Source: Dunaliella salina
Lineage: Eukaryota; Chlorophyta; Chlorophyceae; Chlamydomonadales; Dunaliellaceae
Assembly: GCA_002284615.2 (NCBI GenBank)
Contig: MU069802.1
Coordinates: 125,311 to 136,011, forward strand
Length of the DNA: 10,701 nucleotides
Direction of reading: 5' to 3'
Part shown: positions 1 through 8,385 of the stretch, piece by piece
Layout of the letters: each line of letters opens with the position of its first letter
How positions within the stretch are numbered: position 1 is the first letter of the stretch
Notes under the pieces: model-generated
What the model was told of the DNA's origin: nothing
Database searches by the model: none
Seen by the model: only the letters and a program-made list of their open reading frames with translations
Position numbers and translations under genes: made by a program

Positions 1-63
<63 letters not shown>
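1..63. repeat. (CA)n microsatellite, cut by the window edge
   Basis: An uninterrupted CA tract of at least 63 nt on the plus strand, reading (GT)n in the CDC27 transcript and starting 67 nt after the exon 6 donor. Confidence 0.99.
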
Positions 64-65
<2 letters not shown>

Positions 66-130
66 GCAAACTGCAGTGTCTGCAGTTTCACACCACATTG
101 CACCGCATGGTGTGATATCACACCACACAC
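1..130 (-). other. Start of the intron after exon 6: donor, palindrome and GT tract
   Basis: The donor is gtgtgt at 130-125. Within 70 nt downstream lie a perfect 16-nt palindrome (109-124, ggtgtgatatcacacc) and an inverted repeat of 8-nt arms around 5 nt (68-88, aaactgca/tgcagttt). These lead straight into a GT dinucleotide tract in transcript sense. No coding sequence is visible. Confidence 0.7.
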
Positions 131-296
131 CTGCAGCTTGGCAAGCGCATTGCCTAGGATGCCTTGCTTTGCGAGAGCCATGCCCCAATAGCATCGCAGC
201 ACCGAGGATTGTGGATTGACTAACGCTGCGCTCTTGAAGTGAACAAGCGCCACATCATACTTCTCTTGGCGGAAGTACAGCTGCCCCATGCCGTAC
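131..296 (-). CDS. CDC27: CDC27 exon 6 of the window: YGMGQLYFRQEKY TPR and start of the next
   Basis: The acceptor is ggtgacag before G TAC GGC ATG; the donor is AAG CTG CAG followed by gtgtgt. The 166 nt are one base plus 55 codons, phase 0 at the exit. The exon encodes YGMGQLYFRQEKYDVALVHF then KSAALVNPQSSVLRCYWGMA then LAKQGILGNALAKLQ. It matches the APC3 block YGLGMIYYKQEKF..AE.HFQKAL.INPQSSVL, the repeat immediately after HYNAW, so the order agrees with exon 5. The remaining C-terminal TPRs and the stop codon must lie beyond position 1. The first ~54 nt and the acceptor are repeated several times at 297-775. Confidence 0.93.
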
Positions 297-3200
297 CTGT
301 CACCAGAGAGAGGAACAACAGCATTGCATAGGTTTGACCTAACAAGTGCCACATCATACTTCTCTTGGCGGAAGTACAGCTGCCCCATGCTGTACCCGTT
401 TCCAGAGAGAGGAACAACAGCATTGCACAGGTCTGACTTAACAAGTGCCACATCATACTTCCCTGGACAGAAGGACAGCTGCCCCATACCAAACCTGCTA
501 CCTGCTTCCAGAAACAGAAACGACAGGAATGCATGTGTTCGATTTCAAAGGCGCCGCATCAAAAAGCATCGCATCAAAAAGCACTGCATCAAAAAGGACA
601 TTTTTTCTTTTTTTCTGGAAATTCAGCTGCTCCATGCCATACCCATTTCCAGGGATAGGAACAACAGCATTGCATCCGTTTGACTGTACATGCGCCACAT
701 CATACTTTTTTTTGGCGGAAGCACAGTTGCTCCATGCCATAGCTGTCTCTAGGGACAGAAACAACAGCATGTTTATGCATGGTTTTGACATCCTTGTGGG
801 TAGCAGGAAGTGTATTACTAATCTTCATTGCAGAGCCTTCAAGAAAAACAAGTATGTAAATAAATACTTGAGTAGCTGATAGTTATTAGCTACAATGCTT
901 GCCCGCCAGGAGCAAGGTGCCAAACGCTGGTTTGGCCAGTTTTTGTGCATGCCTCACGCAGAATATGGTTTAAAACAAGGTCTTGTGCACCTCTTAGTTA
1001 AAGGCTATAAATTCTCCCTTTTGTCCTTCCTGTAGGTATGGGAGTGTTGGCTACCCCCATACCTATATGCCCTGTTAAGACATGCTCAAACGTGTATTGC
1101 TATTGCTCCACAACCGTGTCACCCTAAGCAAGGCACCATACAAGCAAAGCAAAAGAAGTCAAATGGAGCAGAAAGGGTGAGACAGAGAAGAAATGGTCAA
1201 CAATGTCCTCCACAGAAGCACTAGTGCTCTCAACAGATGCCTCTCAACAGACGCAAAATAGCTCTCAACAGATGCAAGAGGCATCCACAAGCCTCATGGT
1301 TGTTGGGCACCTTGGAGGGGCCGGACGAGGTCACAAGAAAAAGGCCATCAGTCAAAACACATGACTGCTAGGCCGCAATTAAAGAAGGAAATTCAGCAAG
1401 AAATTGGCAAATTTCTTTCTTTATTTGCACTGGCATTTTAGAGGGACCGGACACGACAGCTGAGTGCAAGCTGGCCTTCCATACCCTCCATACAGCTCCG
1501 TGGCCAGTTCGCACCCCCTTTTTTCAGCAATTGAATTTCTCCATTACGGATCAGTACGCACCCTGCTCAAATGTTTCTTTTTCACCTTTACGCACCTTTA
1601 CGCCCTGCTCACCTTTACGCACCCTGCTCAAAGGTTTCTTTTTCACACCTTCACGCACCTTTGCGCACCTTTACACACACCCCTGGAAAACCCCATTACG
1701 CATTAGGCACCTCTTAAAAAGAGACACGTAGTGCGTAATGGTCACATAGCGGTATGGTATTGCATGCAGTACCTTTGATTTTGTTCTCCAAGGGACTCAC
1801 ATTGCGTTATAATGCCGACCATCGAGGCGGAGGGCGTTCCGGTAACATGTCAGGGCTGAGTCTAAGTCATCGTTGGCAGCATGCTCATGCCCGCTCAGCG
1901 TGTAGGCGTAGCTGCAGGCAGGAAGGCATGGGTGGTGGAGGGCGGCGGTTGCAACTGGGTTCAAAGGCACGTCATGGTTTTGAGGGTATACCTACTAGGA
2001 AAGTTAGTCATCCCACAACCCTCAAACAGGCTAGATTTTCTCAATTCCAATCTAACACTGCAACCTTCTGAAACTCTTGTCTGCAAGCCTTTTCCAAAAA
2101 AAAAATCCATCGTCTCCCACTTTCAGTAGCCAAAGCAGTTAATATACTTAGGTGCATTGAGTCATCCCACTCTCCCCAAAACATTACTTTTGCAGGATGA
2201 TGAACTTCCTGGAGGCTGGGCTTTCCGAACCCTACCACGCTGACAGGGCCATCAAAACCCATTCATTTGGACGTAGCTTCCGCCAAGGACAGCAGCTCTC
2301 CAAGTTTCGTTTTGGGCTCTCAGCAAGAAGGACGAGCATCAACAGAGGCTCTGCCTCCAAGTCAATCTGTCAGGGGGTCGGCAGCAATCTCTTAAGCCTA
2401 AACAATCCCTCATTTTTTCATACTCCTCTGCAACACATCTTTTTCCACATGCAGAGCTCGACCTCCCTAAAGGAAGAGCAACAGCAAATCTTGGCCTTTT
2501 GTGAGGGGTAAGTCGGGTTGCTCCTCACCCTTACCAGGCTTCAAAGGCGGCTGCAAAGCAGGAGTGGACGCTCAGCCACTCACATGAAAGTCAAGTCCAA
2601 TTGCAGCAAGCCCTCAAAGAGCTTGAGCGTTTTGAGCCTAAGCGGATCTATATAACAAGTAGTGTGCCACCAAATGAACAGTACAAGACTGATCCACCCA
2701 CGTGAAAGTCGAGTCCAGCTGCAACGAACGCTCAAAGAGCTTGAGGGCGGCCTCGTGCTCCCGCTGCAGGCTGAAGAAGTTGCCCAGCACGCACCAGGTC
2801 TGCAGGCATGGAGAACAAACAAACATGCCTCAACAGCTGTTTGAACACTTAAACATGATTGCGATTTGAGACGTGACTCACACCAAGTTTACCCTGCAGG
2901 TTTGGAGAGGGCGGGTACAAGCTGTCACTTCAGCTAGGATGCAGCATGTTTCTGCCCAGGAGTCATCCGTTTCGACTGAGTGGCTCCTTTCATGTAAACC
3001 TGTAAACCTGTAAACCTAGGATGCAGCATGTCAGAGCAGTCAAACAAAACACACATCACCACAGCTGGGCGGCAGCGTGTCTGAGCGGCCGTACAAAACA
3101 CTTGCGCAAAAGAGCAAGCAAACGACCTCAGGGAGGCAGCACCTGTCAGGTTCCCTCACAAAAGAGGCAAGGCTGCCTACCTTCTTCCCATGTTCAGGCC

Positions 3201-5273
3201 AGGCAAGACGTACCTAGAGGTGACCATCATTCTTTGGTGGAGGGGATACACAGTCGCCCCTAGGCATCCTCTTTCTAGATTGAACGGGCTAGCAGCCAGT
3301 CGTTTTGACCAGAGGTCTCCCTTTCCCTTGTAACCTTCAAACGATTCTAACTGCTAAAAACAGTTGCGTTCTGAATCATGCCTCGATTCCGCATTCCTGG
3401 CAACGCTGTAAAAGGTATCCGCAAAAAACTACATTCTGAACCACGCCTCAATTCCGCATTTCTGGCAACGCTGCAAAAGATACCTGCGAGAGATACGTGC
3501 GTTCTGGACCCAGCCTTGATTCCGCAAAAGGTATCTGCGCTCTGAACCATGCCTCAATTCCGCATTCCTGGCAACATATGTTTTGCAGCACATTTCGGTG
3601 GGGTCAGGCAGCCCAATCAAGCCTGCAAGCTTGCTTCCTCTTTCCCACAAAGTTTTCGATGTCTGGCATACCCAAGGGTTTTGAAGCACTTGCAAAAGCG
3701 GTCATCGAAGAGAGTTTTGTCAGTGTACCACCAGAACTGCTTATCAATGGCACCAGCTCACAGGAAATGTCCCCTTAAATTCACACCTGGCTTGAATATT
3801 CTCCTTGCAAAAATTATCTCCTGGCTGCTTTTTTCTGCACATCTTGCTGCTCCAAAGTGTTGGGAAGATGGGGCTTTCTTCTCCTTCATGAGGAGCAGTG
3901 CATACCAGCTGACAATGCCCCTATAATACCCTAGGGCTTTCCTGCTCGCTCTTGCTCCCCACTTGAAAGAAGACAAACAAGCCCTCTTTCCACAATATCT
4001 TGTGGCCCTCAAAATCGAAGTTTTGCCAGAATATGGAGCCCTCAGCCCTCTCAAAAATGGGAGGGATGGTTTTTTGTGAGACAATTGTCCTTGCAAGCAA
4101 CACCCTCTGATCCATTTTAGAAAATTATAACTTAAAGCCCATCACACATGCTGATCAGAGTCCAGCTCCTGCTCACACATCATGAGGTTGCTATACACCG
4201 GGTATGTGCAGGCGTGAGTAGGGATTGCAACAGAGGGTCAGATCAAAGGGTTCCCCTAGGGGTTCAAACTTTGGATCAAGGGAGCCTCAGTTGCCCGCTA
4301 CCTTAAGGGAAGGCTCTCCTTACTCAAGCATACATGTATGACAGGCTCTCTTACTCAACCATGCAGATGAGACAGGTTCTCTTCACTACACCATATGTAA
4401 GGCTCAAACCTCGGCACTGACAGCGGGAAATCAGGCCATGGCACTTGCACCGTCTCATCATGGGTCTCATTTTGGGTCTCATCATAAGTCTCATCATGGG
4501 TCCATGGCCCATAGGCAGTCCCCATGGCCCATTAGCCCATGGCCACTTGCATTGTCACATACCCATGGCCTGTCAATGCTCTCTCAAGCTTTGTATTTCC
4601 GGTCAGCTGCCTTGCAGGCAGATTTGGCAATGTAACCTTGCCTCACCTTAATGCTGTCTCAAGCTCATGCGTGCTCTCTCACCTGCGGTGCCAACCTGTC
4701 CACCGCCACAAGGTCTTGGGCCAGGTAGGATAAGTCAGTGTCCCTCTTCAGGTGCCACAGCACAGTGCTGTACACCTCCATGCCCTCTAAGTGCTGCTTG
4801 TCAAGCTGCACAGTGCATGCCCAGAAGAGCGTCATCTTTTCCAAAGCTCTGAGCGCTGCTTGTCAAGCTGCATGCTGTTTTCTCAACAAAATGAGCAGCT
4901 GCTGATAACGTGACCGTGAGAAATAGGCTTTGCGGCGAACACGAGCTGGCTCCAGGCCAGGAGGGGTAGCGCTGATCATTTCCTCGTCAAAGAGCAAGCA
5001 GAGATTGTTGCGTGCTTCTAAGATGCCAAGATGCCAAGACGCCTTTGTCTCGGAGTTGATGAGCGTGATACTTGATTGCTCATTGCTCATCCTATAATTG
5101 TCGAGTGCTAAAACACAAACCATAGGGCTCTCTTTTGCAACAGTGGAGCGGTGATGTTGGCATAGGACAGATGCAACATAAGCCTCATTGAAGGGAAAAT
5201 TGAAAACTAGCCTCATTCAATTTGATAGGGATTCACCAAAAGAGCTTGCAGACCTGCCTATAAGATTAGGCCA

Positions 5274-5353
<80 letters not shown>

Positions 5354-5677
5354 GGGGGGGAATGGCCAATTCCATATGCCTTTACAGTATGTCTGTGTAC
5401 TAGGTGCTAAAAATTCCCAACAATTGCCAAAGAAGGGGCCAGCCCTGTGTGGATACATGTATATTTATTTGTATGCATTTACTTAAAAATACTCTCTACA
5501 TAAAAAATGTCTGTCTGTACGTTTGTATGTGCGTATGTGTGAATGTCTGTGTATGTGTCTAAGTCTACTTCTGTATGTCTGTCTGCCTGTGGGTATGAAT
5601 GCATGTCTGCATGTTTGTATATATGTACGTCTGTACATATGTCTGTATGTATTTCTGTATGTCTGTAAGTGTGTCTG

Positions 5678-5709
<32 letters not shown>

Positions 5710-5736
5710 CCTGTCTGTCTGTCTGCCTGTCTGTCC

Positions 5737-5774
<38 letters not shown>

Positions 5775-8300
5775 CCGTCCGTCCGTCCTTGCATGCTATG
5801 TATCTCCATTTTGTGGCAGGGTAAATAAAGACTGGCAAGGTAAGGATTCTACTCCTTTCCTCGATATGACGCTCCCAGCAAATGCCTTATCATGCAGCTC
5901 ACATCATTTAGCCACTGGTCGGCATTGTATCAGGGCCGCACAGACCTTGGGGCTCGCGTCAGGAGCCTGAGATTCTGGTTTAAGTCCCAGGGTTGACTGG
6001 GGCTTCTGATGGAGTCCTTCTGGTGCAAATTTTGGTTTTTCCCTTAATGCACATAGCCAAAAGGTGAGGTAGAGTCTTTCTTTCTTCTCTTTTTCAAGTG
6101 GAACGAGTGGCATTTACAATTGCATGACAGAATGTGGCAGGAAGCATTCAGAATTATTGGCAGTGCGCTGAGTCAGCTGACCTCATGCCCTGCCTGGACC
6201 TCAAGCAGCAGCTCATTGTGGACCCATAACGCACGCATGCCACAATACATGGAGCCTGCCACATTGAGTCATTAAGCCTTCATCAGCAACACCGCAGGAA
6301 AGCAGGAAGGTAATGTTTCAAGAGCACTATGCAAATCGACTCCGATGCTGCACAAAATCGAGGTCCAACATGTCATCGATGTTAAATACCTCAAAACGTA
6401 TGCATTGGGAGAAGTGCTCAAGAGCACCATGCAGGCATTCACTGAACTGAGCCTTGCATGCAGACAAAGCGTTTCATATTTTGCTGTAAGGCTACTTCAC
6501 TATTTCAAATCAGATATATCTCCAGCCTTCCGCCACCTTGCTTTGATTCAACTTAACAGGTGTAATATAGTAATGTGAACATTTGATTTGAATAAGTGAT
6601 AGGTAGGGCAGTACAAAGCAATCTTCAGACATCGCTACTCTGCTGTCTGAGCTCTTGTGGGCTCCTGTGTTATTCTTCTTTCGGCCATTGCCGTGAGTCT
6701 TCAATTTGCTCTCCTCAGATCAGAAAATAATGCTCTCCCTGCTTCCATACCTGGCGCGCTGTTTCAAAAGCGTGGGCAGCTTGGCTGTAGTCCATGCGCT
6801 CAAAGTAGGCGCGTGCCACTTGGCACCAAACCCAGGCAGTGCGTGCCTGATTTGGCTGTAAACTGCAGGAGGCATTGCACACAGTGCGTGAGTCAATGCT
6901 ACAGAGTTTATGCAATGTGGCGCGAGAGTTGAAGCAATTGAGCGTGTGCCTGATACAACTATAAGCTACAGAAGGTATTGCACTGTGTGTGAGAAAATGC
7001 AATAGAGGTCTTGCAACACAGCAGGTGCTGTGGTGCAACTCATTGCATGAGTTTGTGCAACAGGGTACATGCCTGATGCGGCTGCAAGCAGCAGGAGGAG
7101 TTGCAACACAGTGTGTGAGAAAATGCAAGAGGTATTGCAACACAGCAGGTGATGTAGTGCACCACAGCGCATGAGCAAATGCTACTAAGTGTATGCAACT
7201 CAGTGCGTGGGTTCATGCCACAGAGTGCGTGCCTGATGCGGCTGCAAGCTGCAGGAGGCAATGCCACACTTTGCAGGAGTAAATACTACAGAGGTACGGC
7301 AATACGATGTGTGCAGCAACACAGGGCATGAGTTAATACAATAGAGTTTGTGCCTGATGCGGCGGTAAGCTGCAGGAGGTGTTGCAAAACTTTTTGTGAG
7401 TATACGCTACAGGGGTAATGCAAGATGATGGGTGCTGTTGTGCAACACAGTGCGCAAGTTAATGCAACAATGCCTGATGCGGCTGAAAGCTGCTGGGGGT
7501 GTTGCAACACAGTGTGTGAGAAAATGCAATGCAGAGGTACTGCAACACAGCGGGTGATTTAATGCAACACAGTGCGTGAGTGAATGCTACACAATGTATG
7601 CAACACAGTGCGTGAGTTAATGCAGCTGAGTGCGCGCCTGATGCGGCTGTTAGCTGCAGGAGGTGTTGCAACACAGTGCGTGAGTAAATGCTACAGAGGT
7701 AATGCAACACAGCAGGTGCTGCTGTGCATTGCATGCATTAATGCAACAGGGTGCGTGCCTGTTGCGGCTACAAGCCGCAGAAGGCAAATTTCGACACGGT
7801 GCGTGAGCAAATGCTACAGAGTGTTTGCAATACAGTGTGTGTGAGTAAATGCAACACAGTGCGTGTCTGACGCGGTTGTAAGCTGCAGGAGGCAATGCAA
7901 CACAGTGCTTGAGTTCATGCAACTGAGTGCGTACCTAAGGTGGCTGTAAGCTGCAGGAGGCGATGCAACACAGTGCTTGAGTAAATGCAACAGAGGTGAT
8001 CTAAGCCAGTGAACTCAGGGTGCAGCAAAGTGCGTGAGTTAATGCAAGGGAGTGCGTGCATCATGCGGAAGTGAGGCACAGGACACAGTTCTGTGCCTGA
8101 CTGCGCTTGTTGGGCGTCTCCTGTGGAGCGGCTCCACGGAGGCGTCCCATAAGCCAAGTTGCGCACAGGACAGTGTGTATGTCGATGCAATAGAGGAAAT
8201 GCAACACAGTGGCTGCGGCAATGCAACTCTGTGCGTGAATTAATGCAATAGGATGCATGCCTGAAGAACCTGTGAGCTGCAGGAAGTGACGCAATACATG

Positions 8301-8385
<85 letters not shown>

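Larger units (their letters stand above)
297..1800 (-). other. Intron E (between exons 5 and 6)
   Basis: The intron runs from donor gtgagt at 1800 to acceptor gacag at 297. It holds the hairpin at 1693-1741, a pyrimidine-rich minisatellite at 1556-1680, a short repeat of ctctcaacagatgc (1225, 1241, 1261), about 400 nt (776-1200) with nothing recognisable, and the exon-6-derived array next to the acceptor. No conserved coding segment is seen on either strand. Confidence 0.85.
2800..4682 (-). other. Intron C (between exons 3 and 4)
   Basis: The intron runs from donor gtgaga at 4682 to acceptor cctgcag at 2800. It contains an 8-bp triplet repeat (2993-3016), a 66-bp minisatellite (3366-3578), a ~41-bp repeat (4311-4400) and a tctcatcatggg/ccatggcc repeat (4450-4570). 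Minus-strand open stretches at 3758-4096 (112 codons) and 3921-4115 have no recognisable domain and I leave them uncalled. Two copies of aatgct(c/g)tctcaagct near the donor are the only hint of a junction-side duplication. Confidence 0.85.
4806..6750 (-). other. Intron B (between exons 2 and 3)
   Basis: The intron runs from donor gtatgg at 6750 to acceptor ctgtgcag at 4806. It holds the TG and CTGT microsatellites and the duplicated exon 3 acceptor. A minus-strand open stretch of 117 codons (5216-4863) contains ATPPGLEPARVRRKAYFSRS but no domain I recognise, and it ends at the copied acceptor. 5820-6750 shows no array and no convincing exon, apart from a weak tRNA-like fold near 5951-5990. 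Confidence 0.86.

Noticed and set aside
288..879. Plus-strand frames of 131 and 144 codons
   Set aside because: They are antisense to the exon 6-derived copies and change frame meaning between units; no domain is visible.
2580..2660. Second TPR-like exon (LKLFEGLLQLDLTF)
   Set aside because: It is a truncated copy of the exon 4 end without its own acceptor, and exon 5 joins exon 4 in phase without it.
2993..3016. Interstitial telomere repeat
   Set aside because: The unit tgtaaacc is not TTTAGGG or TTTTAGGG, and only three copies exist.
5188..5486. Open frames with Cys-Val or Thr-His runs on both strands
   Set aside because: They are translations of the GT/CA microsatellite and have no codon structure of their own.
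5479..5970. Long frames of Leu-Ser-Val-Cys or Thr-Asp-Arg-Gln type, 101-123 codons
   Set aside because: They translate the CTGT tetranucleotide tract, which stays open in several frames because its 12-nt period contains no stop.
6715..7922. Chain of minus-strand His/Cys-rich frames (e.g. SHTLCCN repeats)
   Set aside because: They are translations of the acceptor-derived array; only the last part, 6862-6751, is conserved coding sequence.
6863..8295. Possible CRISPR-like array of direct repeats
   Set aside because: Repeats are diverged, spacings vary from 68 to 164, there are no unique spacers of constant length, and the setting is a eukaryotic intron.
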